Origin: Anaerolineae bacterium
GTDB taxonomy: Bacteria; Chloroflexota; Anaerolineae; Aggregatilineales; UBA2796
Assembly (NCBI GenBank): GCA_019637555.1
Contig: JAHBVK010000006.1
Span: 1-64,000, forward strand
Reading direction: 5' to 3'
DNA: 64,000 bases
Shown here: one piece after another, positions 42,914 to 51,791 of the stretch
Layout: the number at the start of each line of letters is the position of its first letter
Numbering within the stretch: the stretch's first letter is position 1
Position numbers and translations under genes: made by a program
Notes under the pieces: generated by a model
What the model was told of the DNA's origin: nothing
What the model saw: the letters and a program-made list of their open reading frames with translations, nothing else
Database searches by the model: none

Positions 42914-43975
42914 CTAGGGATTAAGCGCCGCCTGAATCGCTGGCGAGAAATGGGATTCGGTGACCGTCATCGAGCCGTCAGCACCGAGCGTGATGGTGAC
43001 ATCATAGCCGGGTGAAAGGGCGTCAATGATGCTGGTAAGCTGGAAGCCCGTCGGTCCGGTGCCGACGGCATAAGCGGTGAAAGTGACCGCGCGGCTGGGT
43101 ACCTGTAAATAGTCTGATGTTTGCGCGGGTTGGATAGCGGAAACAATCTGCACGTTACCGGGGATCATGAAGATGTCCACCGGTGCCGTGCGGTTATTGA
43201 CGAAGCGCACGTTGGCGCTGTGCTGCGGCGTATTGATCACCAGAAAACGCGGTGGCAGCACTCCTTGTGGCGATCCGATCAGCAGCACGAGGTTGAACAT
43301 GTTCGCCTCGAAGGAATACATCTCCGGTTCGATCAGCGTCCCCGCAGCGGTGCTGGCAGCTAGGGCATAGGTATTGGGTGGCAGATCTACATCATCAATC
43401 CCGATCCAGCCGAGCGGCTCTCCGAAATTCTGTCCCGATTGGCTGATCAGGGAGACGTTGATCTCGTCGGGGATGTAGTTGACGATACGGACGCGGGTGC
43501 GATCACGGAGATCGTCCCGCAGCATGGTCAGCGTTTCGAGACGCAAGGTGCGGTTTGCCTGCCGCCCTACCAGCGAGATCAACCACGATGTGCCGATCTC
43601 GATATCGGTGACCAGCGTGAATTGCACCTCACCCCCCAGCCCAGATCCCGCTGCCCGTGCACGGATCGTTTTCAAGCCGGATGTCGCCACGATCATCGGC
43701 GTGACTTTGCCAAAGGCGAGATTTTCCACGATAGGTGTATCACCGTACTGCTGCACGTAAAGGTCGATAGGTCCAACATCCACCGCCGTGTGGGCAAACC
43801 AGATGAAGGCAAGGCTGGCAGCGGCGTCAATCGCGGGTTGATGCAGCCTCATGCGAGGGATTGGTGTCGCCAGCGGGGTCGCTTGCATGGCGACTACCGG
43901 ACGTGGCGCAGCATCGGGTGAGGCAGCGATCAAGACTAGTGCGGCAGCGACGATGATCAGTAGGGTGGGTTTCAT
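42914..43975 (-). CDS. Secreted DUF4397-domain protein
   Basis: A 353-residue exported protein with a signal peptide (residues 1-30). It has DUF4397-like repeats: LAFIWFAHTAVDVGPIDLYV, TRVRIVNYIPDEINVSLIS and ANVRFVNNRTAPVDIFMIPG each begin a unit, with the common V-R-x-x-x-x-P-x-x-V-D-I-Y pattern. DUF4397 is a beta-sandwich surface domain of unknown function. The protein is about half identical by eye to its neighbour at 44230-45441, so the two arose by tandem duplication. They lie on the same strand, separated by a terminator. Confidence 0.88.
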   Translation of the reverse strand: MKPTLLIIVAAALVLIAASPDAAPRPVVAMQATPLATPIPRMRLHQPAIDAAASLAFIWFAHTAVDVGPIDLYVQQYGDTPIVENLAFGKVTPMIVATSGLKTIRARAAGSGLGGEVQFTLVTDIEIGTSWLISLVGRQANRTLRLETLTMLRDDLRDRTRVRIVNYIPDEINVSLISQSGQNFGEPLGWIGIDDVDLPPNTYALAASTAAGTLIEPEMYSFEANMFNLVLLIGSPQGVLPPRFLVINTPQHSANVRFVNNRTAPVDIFMIPGNVQIVSAIQPAQTSDYLQVPSRAVTFTAYAVGTGPTGFQLTSIIDALSPGYDVTITLGADGSMTVTESHFSPAIQAALNP

Positions 43976-44116
43976 GCGATGCTTCTCCCCTTGGACGAGC
44001 CAAACCCGATATGCCAGCCAGTGCGCAGTGCAGTGGTCGCCATAAGTCTATTGATCGTCGGAAGTATCCGCAAATACGGTCAAATAACATATCAGTGTTC
44101 TTAGCGACAGCAAAGC

Positions 44117-44150
44117 AAAAGCGAGGGGAAGGTACGCTCCTCCTCGCTTT
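44117..44150 (-). terminator. Terminator of the upstream DUF4397 gene
   Basis: On the minus strand AAAGCGAGG pairs with CCTCGCTTTT across a 14-nt loop with extra GGAG/CTTCC-type pairing, 80 bp after the stop at 44230. Confidence 0.75.
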
Positions 44151-44229
44151 GTGTTGCTTGATATGCAGCACACCAGCTATCTGTAACCGAAACTGGTGTG
44201 CTACTCGAAGTATCGTCGCGACGAGCCGT

Positions 44230-45441
44230 TTACTCGGTCACCATTAAGGTTGGTGAAATGACCGACTCCGCAAGCACCATCGTATTATCGTCGCCCAGCA
44301 CGATAGTCAGGTCATAGCCGGGAAGCAGTTGCCCGGCAAGGCTAGCAAGCTGCGTTCCATCCGGTCCGGTACCGACCTCAAAGGCGGTGAAGGTGGCGCT
44401 ACCGCTGGGCACCTCGACATAATCCGTTGTCTGACCGTGCTCTACGCTGGAAGCGACCAATTGATCGCCCGGTTTCATGTGGATGTCCACTGCCCCCGGC
44501 CGATTGCTGATGAAGCGCACCCGCGTCGTATGCTGCGGTGCATTGATCACCAAGAAACGCGGCTGATTGTCGCCTGCGGTGCTACCAATGAGCAGTATCA
44601 GATTGAAGGTATCCTGATCGAAGGTAAATGACTCCGGCTCGATCAAAGTACCCTCAGCAGAGGAGACGGACAGCGTGTAAGTGTTGGGCTGCACATCCAG
44701 ATCCTTGATCCCGATCCAGCCGAGATTCTGCCCGAAATCCTCACCACTTTCACTGCTGACGGTGACGCTGGAAACCTGCGGTAGATAGTTAATGACACGA
44801 ATTCGCGCACTGCCATTGGTGGCATCACGCAGCATGGTCGTCGTCTCCAGCGTAACAGAACGATTCGCCTGCCGCCCGACTACAGAGATCAGCCACGAGG
44901 TGCCGCTGCCCACATCAGTAGTCAAGGTGAATAAGTCATCGGCTTCATTGCTTGATCCAGCCGGACGAGCCGTGATGGTCTTTGATCCGCTAGGCACAAC
45001 GATCATCGGGGAAACCTGACCGAACGCCATATTCGTGAGCAGAGGTGAATTGCCCAATTCCTGTACGTAGATATCCACCGGACCGGCATCTGGTGAGGTG
45101 TGGGCGAACCACAGGAAGGCAATACTCTCTGCCGAGTCGAGCGACGGCGCGTTCATGGTCATCCCGCCTTGATCCGCAGTTGCTTCGGCAGTCGCCTGTG
45201 GCGCTGGTGTGGCTGCTACGCTGGTGGGATTGGCTGTTGCTTGCGCTGTCGCCTCTGAGGTTGCCTGTGAGGTTGCCTCAGCGGTGACGCTGGCGGTGGC
45301 TTCGACCGTTGACTCTGAGGTAGCTTCGGATGTAGGTGTTTGGGTTGCTTGTTGTGCGTTGATAGTGACGGCGGGGGAGCCGAGAACAGAGATTACGAGC
45401 AGTAGGATTATTGCTATGGACAGGTAAAGTGCTGATTTCAT
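44230..45441 (-). CDS. Secreted DUF4397-domain protein with Thr/Ala-rich linker
   Basis: A 403-residue paralog of the 42914-43975 protein. After the signal peptide (residues 1-29) there is a linker of about 65 residues made almost only of Ala, Thr, Glu, Ser and Val in short EATxxATS-type repeats, which the paralog lacks. Then come the same units: IAFLWFAHTSPDAGPVDIYV, ARIRVINYLPQVSSVTVSS and TRVRFISNRPGAVDIHMKPG. It would be displayed outside, the linker serving as a spacer. Function unknown. A terminator separates it from the downstream paralog, so the two can be expressed differently. Confidence 0.88.
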   Translation of the reverse strand: MKSALYLSIAIILLLVISVLGSPAVTINAQQATQTPTSEATSESTVEATASVTAEATSQATSEATAQATANPTSVAATPAPQATAEATADQGGMTMNAPSLDSAESIAFLWFAHTSPDAGPVDIYVQELGNSPLLTNMAFGQVSPMIVVPSGSKTITARPAGSSNEADDLFTLTTDVGSGTSWLISVVGRQANRSVTLETTTMLRDATNGSARIRVINYLPQVSSVTVSSESGEDFGQNLGWIGIKDLDVQPNTYTLSVSSAEGTLIEPESFTFDQDTFNLILLIGSTAGDNQPRFLVINAPQHTTRVRFISNRPGAVDIHMKPGDQLVASSVEHGQTTDYVEVPSGSATFTAFEVGTGPDGTQLASLAGQLLPGYDLTIVLGDDNTMVLAESVISPTLMVTE

Positions 45442-45591
45442 CAGTTTTGACCTCCTGATTATTAACTGACCTATACACCATATACCGCCATCGCAGGCGG
45501 CGAAATGAGCCTATTGACCCATTTCAAGATCAGCTACGTCGGTCAGATTCGGGGCGAAACAGAAGAGGCAAAGGATGAGCGCGGGGGAAAC

Positions 45592-45620
45592 AAAAAAGCG
45601 ATGAGTGTTCTCATCGCTTT
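45592..45620 (-). terminator. Terminator of tRNA-Gln
   Basis: On the minus strand AAAGCGATGAG-AACA-CTCATCGCTTTTTTG: an 11-bp perfect stem, tetraloop and T-run, ending about 10 bp beyond the tRNA. Confidence 0.9.
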
Positions 45621-45628
45621 CGTAACTG

Positions 45629-45699
45629 CTGTGGGACCTGGATTCGAACCAGGACGAACTGATCCAGAGTCAGCTATGCTGCCGTTACATCATCCCACA
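45629..45699 (-). tRNA. tRNA-Gln (anticodon CTG)
   Basis: A 71-nt cloverleaf on the minus strand. The acceptor TGTGGGA pairs with TCCCACA, discriminator G; the D-arm is ATGT/GCAT; the anticodon stem GCTGA/TCAGT encloses CTCTGGA (anticodon CTG); the T-arm is CCTGG/CCAGG with TTCGAAT. The U1-A72 pair and G73 are glutamine identity elements. CCA is not encoded. A terminator follows. Confidence 0.93.
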
Positions 45700-45800
45700 A
45701 GATGTGGAAGGTACTATAGCACAGCGAGAGGTGCTTGACAAGGGCGTGATCCCTGATCGGGAATCTGGTATAACTTGGGGATGGAGGATAGGAATAGCTT

Positions 45801-46049
45801 ATGGCAGACATTGTTAAAGTAGCACGTGTTGCCGATCTGACTGTCGATGAGTTCAAGACGATGATCAAGGAGATCGTGGAAGAAGTGATCGCGGAGCAGG
45901 CGAAAGCACAGGCAAAACCACAACCCGACGTGGAAAGTGCAGCCAAGCGTAATCCCCAGTACGCGATTCTAGATATTCCGCCGCTGAGTGTTGGAGAATG
46001 GCCCGAAGGGTTGAAGTTGCTCAGCCGTGAGGAGTATTACGAATCATAA
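45801..46049 (+). CDS. Small hypothetical protein
   Basis: An 82-residue cytoplasmic protein. The first half is a single amphipathic helix (TVDEFKTMIKEIVEEVIAEQ followed by Ala/Lys/Gln), and the second half is a short extended segment with YAILDIPPLSVGEWPEGL. Size and composition resemble antitoxin-type or small DNA-binding helpers, but there is no matching toxin next to it. It lies right after tRNA-Gln in a lower-GC stretch. Start ATG 45801; the preceding GGAGGATAGG is a fair ribosome-binding site at some distance. Confidence 0.65.
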   Translation: MADIVKVARVADLTVDEFKTMIKEIVEEVIAEQAKAQAKPQPDVESAAKRNPQYAILDIPPLSVGEWPEGLKLLSREEYYES

Positions 46050-46059
46050 GTTACGACAC

Positions 46060-47028
46060 TTATGGGTTGTAATAAGGCGGTTTGAACGACCTTGTAGTTC
46101 CGTCACCTAGCCAACCAGTCAATACTTTGTCCGCTCCTTGTCTGGCTGGCAGAATTGTGCGCTGACTTGGGTATTCAAGCAGTAAAATTGTTACCTCTGT
46201 TCCGCGAGCTATTCCTACATAAGGAAAGTCTTGCAAGGCTTCATCCTCGTATATCCATAGTGGCATTTTAGAAATACGCTCTGCAATTTCTATTACATGT
46301 GTATCCTCAACAATTTGAATAACGCTTGGGGTAGGTGAGGAAATCTTCTCAATCACATCTGCGAGATCCTCGGAAACCGCGTATAAGAGCCAAAACTTGT
46401 ATCTCAGATCTCTGAAGAATGAGAAAGCTGTCGCTTGCCCACGAAAAGGTGGATGCACGCTTGGATGTGGTTCGATAACTTCTTCTTGGATTGAATGATC
46501 ATAGGCTACACGCTCCACAAAGTAGCCAGGAATAGCCATCTTTTCATTGAATATCACCACTCCTCGCAACGCCCCTTGATGATGTTTCATGTGATTCATA
46601 ATGTTTGAAATGTGATCTCTGTAGGGTTTGATGGTGTCCATAACTGCTCTTACGTCGGGGAGCCTCTTAACTTGTTTTTCGTCTTCCTCAAGCTTTTGAT
46701 GCGTAAGCGGATAGAAACAACGCAAAAGATTAAAGCAGTCGTCAAAATGTCTCATTAGCGCATCAACTAAGTCTTCTTGACGCCTCACAAGTTTTTTAGC
46801 CCATTGAATAGGCGGTTCTAATTCAAACTCCTTGAGTTTGAGAACATTATCAAGTTCGTCGAGCACTTCTCGAAAACTTTCCAATATTCTGGAAAGTGAC
46901 AAGTTGTAGATACCGAGTGGCTGGCGAAATCCACGTTCTGCATTATAGAACGTAAGACTTCGCCGATGTAACAGTGTTTCAAGCGTTCGTGGACTAATTG
47001 TTGTTGCAGAAGTTCTTTCGATCCGCAT
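46060..47028 (-). CDS. Hypothetical protein, orphan gene in AT-rich stretch
   Basis: A 322-residue protein I cannot assign. The N-terminal 150 residues are mostly helical and charged (SLSRILESFREVLDELDNVL, WAKKLVRRQEDLVDALMRHF); the C-terminal half is mixed (GVVIFNEKMAIPGYFVERV, VIQIVEDTHVIEIAERI, GTEVTILLLEYPSQRT). No signal peptide or membrane helix. The base composition is clearly more AT-rich than the flanking genes, a sign of recent acquisition or of a different expression class. It converges with the small gene at 45801. Confidence 0.68.
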   Translation of the reverse strand: MRIERTSATTISPRTLETLLHRRSLTFYNAERGFRQPLGIYNLSLSRILESFREVLDELDNVLKLKEFELEPPIQWAKKLVRRQEDLVDALMRHFDDCFNLLRCFYPLTHQKLEEDEKQVKRLPDVRAVMDTIKPYRDHISNIMNHMKHHQGALRGVVIFNEKMAIPGYFVERVAYDHSIQEEVIEPHPSVHPPFRGQATAFSFFRDLRYKFWLLYAVSEDLADVIEKISSPTPSVIQIVEDTHVIEIAERISKMPLWIYEDEALQDFPYVGIARGTEVTILLLEYPSQRTILPARQGADKVLTGWLGDGTTRSFKPPYYNP

Positions 47029-47128
47029 AGTTCCCCTAACCGTCTAGGCTTAGGTAGTGTTTGAGTGCAATAATAGAGCGGCAAAAAGTCAGTAGGATTA
47101 TATAAGGTGTTTAAGGGATTAGGAAGGG

Positions 47129-47899
47129 TCAGTATAACAATTTCACGCTCTCGCCATCGTCGGGGATGAACAACTGCGCGGTGCTGATCCCGGCGGCAGC
47201 GGCGGCGGATCGCAGATCAGCGCGGGTGACAGTGGCGTGATCGAGCGCTTCCATATGGGCAGCGATGACGATGGCAGTGGCGGGCGCGAGGCGGCATACT
47301 TCCAGTGTTTGCGCCGCGTCCATGACGATCAGTTCGCGTGCGCCGGAGGAGATCGACCACTGTGCGCCGCAGGAATGCGTCACGATCACATCTGGCTGCA
47401 CGCTGGCGATCACGCTGCGGACTTCCTCACAGATCACGGTATCGCCCGCCCAGTAGACAGTGGGTTCACCTACCGCGCGGATCACCACCCCGCAAACATT
47501 CCTCATGATCTGCTCGACTTCACCCAAGCCATGATGCCCGATGGTGCGCGTTAGACTGATGCCGTTCCACTCTACGGCAGTGTCGATAGGCGTAACCTGC
47601 TCAAATCCTTTTTCGCGGATAGTCGTTTCGTCGCCGGGCTGGCAGAACAGCGGAAGCTGCTTAGGCACGCGCTCCCACGCCACCGGATCGAAGTGATCGG
47701 CGTGCAGGTGCGAGACGAAAACCATCTCGACGCGATCTAGAATCTGCTCAATCGGGATCGGCAGCTCGACGGTGGGATTGGGTGATTTGCCAGTGAATGA
47801 AGGGCGTGAATGTTTGGGCGCGAAGAAGGGATCGATCAACAGGACGTGTCCGGCATAATGCAGTTTGAGCGTGGCATTGCGGATCAGTTGGAGATACAT
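47129..47899 (-). CDS. Metallo-beta-lactamase-fold hydrolase (UlaG-like)
   Basis: A 256-residue MBL-fold hydrolase of the COG2220/UlaG type. LLIDPFFAPKHSRPSF comes before the metal motif FVSHLHADHFD (HxHxDH), then RTIGHHGLGEVEQ, YWAGDTVICEEV and VTHSCGAQW; AAHMEALDH gives the last His. Such enzymes open lactones or cut phosphoesters; UlaG itself acts on ascorbate-6-phosphate. It lies divergent (about 180 bp) from the GntR regulator of the sugar locus and could belong to that pathway, though this is only positional. Confidence 0.9.
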   Translation of the reverse strand: MYLQLIRNATLKLHYAGHVLLIDPFFAPKHSRPSFTGKSPNPTVELPIPIEQILDRVEMVFVSHLHADHFDPVAWERVPKQLPLFCQPGDETTIREKGFEQVTPIDTAVEWNGISLTRTIGHHGLGEVEQIMRNVCGVVIRAVGEPTVYWAGDTVICEEVRSVIASVQPDVIVTHSCGAQWSISSGARELIVMDAAQTLEVCRLAPATAIVIAAHMEALDHATVTRADLRSAAAAAGISTAQLFIPDDGESVKLLY

Positions 47900-48024
47900 G
47901 GTCTTTCACCGCTGAATAACTTGATCACTTGCATGGTTCGATCATAACAGATGTGGGCAGTTGTGCGCTGTGCTGCTGTAAAAAGCGTATGGCGACAGCC
48001 TATTTCAGGGAGACCAATGATTAT

Positions 48025-48053
48025 TTGACATAAATCCCGATCCGTTTTAGAGT
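48025..48053 (+). promoter_or_regulatory. Promoter of the GntR gene
   Basis: -35 TTGACA (48025-48030), a 17-bp spacer, and -10 TAGAGT (48048-48053). The predicted start is about 48060, beside the palindrome below. Confidence 0.65.
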
Positions 48054-48057
48054 AATT

Positions 48058-48070
48058 ATCAATAATTGAT
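48058..48070. promoter_or_regulatory. Candidate GntR operator
   Basis: ATCAATAATTGAT is a perfect 13-bp palindrome with a central A, at the predicted transcription start, 12 bp before the GntR coding start. FCD-type GntR proteins often bind AT-rich palindromes of this kind. Confidence 0.6.
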
Positions 48071-48082
48071 TATAAACAATTA

Positions 48083-48760
48083 ATGAGCATGGATTATACT
48101 TTGCCTCCTGCACCGAAGCCTCCGACTCCCAAACTCAGCTCGCTGTCGGATCAGCTCTATGAGCGGCTCCGCTATGAGATCATCTGTGAGGACATCAAGC
48201 CGGGTGAAAAACTGGTGGAACTCGACCTTGCCGCACGCATGGGCACCAGTCAGGGTCCTGTGCGGGAAGCGCTGCAGCGCCTCGAACGTGATGGCTTAGT
48301 GGAGCGTCGCGCTCGCAGCGCCACCTTCGTCACCCGTATTTCGCTCGACGAAATGTACGAGATTTTCTCAATCCGTAGTGTGATCGAGGGTTTCGCTATC
48401 CGCCGCACCGCGCAAAAGATCACCAACGATCAGTGCTCCGAGTTGGATCAGTTGATCGAGAGCATGGCGGAGGCGGGCAGCCGCAAAGAGATGATCCCGT
48501 TGGCGGAACAGGACATGCAATTTCACCGCCGGATCGTGGAGTGGTCAGGCAGCGCCAGTTTGCTGCGGGCGTGGACTCCGCTTTCCAGCCAAGTGCAGCG
48601 CTTCATCGTGCAGACTCACCCCGCGGAGTACCCGAACTACGTGGAAGTGGGCACCCGGCATCAGCCGATTGTAGATGCTTTATATCGCCGAGATGGGGAT
48701 GGTGCGGCAACTGCCGTGCAGGCGCACATCATGCTCATCTGGGGAAAACTTGCGCCTTAG
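48083..48760 (+). CDS. GntR-family regulator, FCD (FadR) subfamily
   Basis: A 225-residue regulator. The winged-helix domain reads QLYERLRYEIICEDIKPGEK, LDLAARMGTSQGPVREALQRL and DGLVERRARSATFVTRI. The C-terminal FCD domain is a helical ligand pocket with EIFSIRSVIEGFAIRR, EQDMQFHRRIVEWSGS and HQPIVDALYRRDGDGA (the Asp and His residues that bind metal and acidic ligands). FCD members usually sense sugar acids or other carboxylates. It is the first gene of the import/catabolic locus and probably represses it until the substrate is present. Confidence 0.93.
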   Translation: MSMDYTLPPAPKPPTPKLSSLSDQLYERLRYEIICEDIKPGEKLVELDLAARMGTSQGPVREALQRLERDGLVERRARSATFVTRISLDEMYEIFSIRSVIEGFAIRRTAQKITNDQCSELDQLIESMAEAGSRKEMIPLAEQDMQFHRRIVEWSGSASLLRAWTPLSSQVQRFIVQTHPAEYPNYVEVGTRHQPIVDALYRRDGDGAATAVQAHIMLIWGKLAP

Positions 48761-48902
48761 TTGTGGGAGAGGAGTTGCCATCAATTTATCGAGCGGGTTG
48801 CAGCAATTTCATTACTCGCGCGACAGTTTCGCCCACGGTGAGTGGTGTGAACTCACCCCATTGTTTATCCTGAATTAGTTTTTGCGAGGAGATTTATCCA
48901 CC

Positions 48903-50012
48903 ATGAAACGCATGGCTTTCTTATGTTTACTTCTCGTCCTCGGCACCTTCGCTTTCGCAATGCCGACCCGTGCCCAAGATGAAACCAAGTACGATGTGGC
49001 GGCGTGCTTCCGCGCCGCGCCGAACAATGATGGCATGGTCAGCTATCCGGCGAAGGAAGGACCCTACACCATCGGTATCAGCAACTCCTTCATCGGCAAT
49101 GCGTGGCGCACGCAGATGATCCAGATGGCGAAGGCGTGGGTAGAACTGCCCGAAGTCAAGCCGCTGATCAAAGAACTGATCGTGACCAGCACGGGTGAAG
49201 ACGTAGAAGCGCAGATCGCTGCGATGGACAACATGATCGCGCTGGGCGTGGATGCGATCATCCTGAACGCCGCGACGCCAACGGGTTTTGACGCCGTGAT
49301 CCGCCGCGCTGCGGAAGCAGGCATCATCGTCGTCTCCTTCGATAACATCGTGACTGCGCCGGAAGCCGTTCTGGTCAACGAAGATCAGGTCGAATTCGGC
49401 ACGGTAATGGCGAAAGATCTGGCGGAGCGCATGGGTGGCAAGGGCAACGTTGTCCTCGTCAACGGCGTGCCGGGAACCAGCGTCGATACAGATCGGAACA
49501 CTGGCGCCAAGACGGTGTTCGCGGAATATCCCGACATCAAGATCATCGCTGAACTGGAAGGTCAGTGGGGCAGCGGTGTGGCGCAGCAGGTGATGGCGGA
49601 CTTCCTCGCCACGCAGCCGACGATCAACGGCGTGTGGATTCAGGGCGGCGGTCCGGGCGTGATTCAGGCGTTCGATGACGCGGGTGTGCCGCTAGTGCCG
49701 ATGGCTGGCGAAGCCGAGAACGGTTTCCGTAAGGCGTTGGCAGAGCGTAAGGATGACGGCTTGGTGGGTATCTCCGTCGGTCAGACCCCCGGTATGGTCA
49801 ACGTGTCGATTCAGGCGGCTCTGGAACTGCTCAAGGGCACCGAACTGCCGCGCGTGATCGCCATGCCACTGCCGATGGTCACCAGCGAAGACATTCAGGA
49901 AGGCGTGCACTACTTCTCTGACCTGCCCGATGATTTCTTCACCCCGATCAAGATCCCCGAATGCGGTGTGAATCTGTCGCCAGAAGAAATCCTCGCTGTC
50001 AAAGTAGAGTAA
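48903..50012 (+). CDS. Sugar ABC transporter substrate-binding protein (RbsB-like)
   Basis: A 369-residue exported protein with a signal peptide (cleavage near TRAQ) and a periplasmic-binding-protein type 1 fold (Peripla_BP_4). YTIGISNSFIGNAWRTQM starts the domain, then MDNMIALGVDAIILNAAT, GIIVVSFDNIV, GKGNVVLVNGVPGTSV and TINGVWIQGGGPG. These match ribose/xylose-type binding proteins. The ligand is unknown. ATG at 48903 follows GAGGAG. A stable hairpin (50026) between this and the ATPase gene would protect its message and keep binding protein more abundant than the membrane parts. Confidence 0.93.
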   Translation: MKRMAFLCLLLVLGTFAFAMPTRAQDETKYDVAACFRAAPNNDGMVSYPAKEGPYTIGISNSFIGNAWRTQMIQMAKAWVELPEVKPLIKELIVTSTGEDVEAQIAAMDNMIALGVDAIILNAATPTGFDAVIRRAAEAGIIVVSFDNIVTAPEAVLVNEDQVEFGTVMAKDLAERMGGKGNVVLVNGVPGTSVDTDRNTGAKTVFAEYPDIKIIAELEGQWGSGVAQQVMADFLATQPTINGVWIQGGGPGVIQAFDDAGVPLVPMAGEAENGFRKALAERKDDGLVGISVGQTPGMVNVSIQAALELLKGTELPRVIAMPLPMVTSEDIQEGVHYFSDLPDDFFTPIKIPECGVNLSPEEILAVKVE

Positions 50013-50025
50013 TATCATCTAGCAC

Positions 50026-50053
50026 GGAAGAAGGGGAACACTCCCCTTCTTCC
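50026..50053 (+). terminator. Intra-operon stabilising hairpin
   Basis: GGAAGAAGGGGA pairs perfectly with TCCCCTTCTTCC with a 4-nt loop, 14 bp after the binding-protein stop. There is no T-run, so it is more likely a 3' stabiliser or partial terminator. Confidence 0.7.
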
Positions 50054-50096
50054 CTCTCGATGATTGATCACTCAACTTGCACAGGAGGTGTAGCCC

Positions 50097-51671
50097 ATGC
50101 CCGAACCCAACGGCGCGTCTACCCCAAGCATTGAGGCGCGGCGGATCAACAAGCACTTCGGCGGCACCATCGCCCTCAAAGATGCTTCCTTTAGCTGCCA
50201 AGCGGGCAGCATCCACGCGCTGATCGGTGAGAACGGCGCGGGCAAGAGTACGATGATCAAAATCTTGTCCGGCGTCACCATTCCCGACTCCGGCACGATC
50301 CTGATCAACGGCAAACCGTCCACTGTTCATTCGCCTGCGGATGCCGCACAACAAGGTATCGTAGCGGTGTTCCAAGAACTTTCGCTGATGCCGACGCTGA
50401 CGGTGGCGGAGAACATCTTCATCGCTGATCCGCCGCGCAACCGTTTCGGTCTGATCGACCAGAAGCGGCTGTCCGAGCGCACCCGTCAATTTTGCGGCGA
50501 ACTCGGTTTCGAGCACATCGATCCCGATGCGCTGGTCAGCGAACTACCGCTGGCGACGCGGCAGTTAGTAGAAATCACCAAGGCATTGTCCCGCAACCCC
50601 AGAGTGTTGATCCTCGATGAAGGCACCTCGGCGCTGTCGATCCACGATGTGAACCTCGTCTTTCGGGTAATCCGGCGGATGCGCGATGAGGGGCGATCCG
50701 TGATCTTCATCTCGCACCGCATGAGCGAGGTGGAGGAGATCGCCGACACTCTGACGATCTTCCGTGACGGTGAAGACGTCGGTTCGTTCCCGATGGGTGG
50801 CGTCGGGCGCGATGAAATGGTGCAGCTCATGATCGGGCGCAAGCTGGAGCAGGTGTTCCCGCCCAAACCAGAGGTCAAGCCCTCAACGACGGCAGTGCCA
50901 CTGCTGGAACTGCGCAATCTGGGCTGGGAGCACGCGCTAACAGACATTAGTTTTAGCGTCGGCAAGGGCGAGATCGTGGGACTGGGTGGCTTGGATGGTC
51001 AGGGACAGGGCGAATTGCTGTTCGCGTTATTCGGTTTGCTGCGTGGTCTGCACGGTCAGATTGTGATCGAAGGGCAGCCGCGCAATATCGATGGTCCGGC
51101 GGCAGCGGCGCAAGCAGGCATCAATCTGGCGCTGATCCCCGAAGATCGCAAGACCGAAGGCTTGGTTCTGCCAATGGGTGTGGGCAGCAACATCACCATG
51201 TCGATCCTCGATAAGCTGTCCAACTTCGGACTGATCGATCAGAAGCGGGAGCAGGCGAGCATCCAGCGCACCATTGAACGCCTGCAGATCAAAACGCCGT
51301 CCTCGCGCCTTCGAGCGCGCAGCCTCAGCGGTGGCAACCAGCAAAAACTGGTGATCGGCAAGTGGCTGCTGACGGAGGCGAAAATTTACTTGCTGCACGA
51401 TCCGACGCGCGGGATCGATGTAGGCACCAAGCAGGAAATTTACCAACTGATGCGCGCTCTAGCGGATAACGGGGCGGGCATTTTGTTTTTCTCTACAGAA
51501 CTGAGTGAACTGGTAGGCATGGCTGACCGCGTACTGGTGCTGTACGAGGGGCGCATCTTCCGCGAACTGAAAGGAGCGGAGATCACGGAAAAGAATATTG
51601 TTTCGGCGGCGCTAGGTTTGGAGATGGGGCAGTCCGCAGCGCTTGCGGAGATCGAGCCAGCGTTATCTTGA
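50097..51671 (+). CDS. Sugar ABC transporter ATPase (RbsA/MglA-like)
   Basis: A 524-residue protein with two fused ABC domains. The first has Walker A IGENGAGKSTMIKIL, VFQELSLMPTLTVAENIF, and Walker B VLILDEGTSAL. The second has a degenerate Walker A (GLGGLDGQGQGELLFALFG), the full signature SLSGGNQQKLVIGKWL, and LLHDPTRGIDVGTKQEI. This asymmetry is normal for RbsA. It powers uptake together with the two following permeases. Start ATG 50097 with GGAGGTG at 50085. Gap to the first permease is 120 bp. Confidence 0.96.
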   Translation: MPEPNGASTPSIEARRINKHFGGTIALKDASFSCQAGSIHALIGENGAGKSTMIKILSGVTIPDSGTILINGKPSTVHSPADAAQQGIVAVFQELSLMPTLTVAENIFIADPPRNRFGLIDQKRLSERTRQFCGELGFEHIDPDALVSELPLATRQLVEITKALSRNPRVLILDEGTSALSIHDVNLVFRVIRRMRDEGRSVIFISHRMSEVEEIADTLTIFRDGEDVGSFPMGGVGRDEMVQLMIGRKLEQVFPPKPEVKPSTTAVPLLELRNLGWEHALTDISFSVGKGEIVGLGGLDGQGQGELLFALFGLLRGLHGQIVIEGQPRNIDGPAAAAQAGINLALIPEDRKTEGLVLPMGVGSNITMSILDKLSNFGLIDQKREQASIQRTIERLQIKTPSSRLRARSLSGGNQQKLVIGKWLLTEAKIYLLHDPTRGIDVGTKQEIYQLMRALADNGAGILFFSTELSELVGMADRVLVLYEGRIFRELKGAEITEKNIVSAALGLEMGQSAALAEIEPALS

Positions 51672-51791
51672 GCGTACGATTGACCTTGAAGTAGATAGCA
51701 CTGTAGATAGCAATACGGCGCACGCAGTAGCGCAAGTTAGACAAAGATAGTGCTCAGAGAGCACGCAGCATAAATTTTTAGAGAGCAGCTT

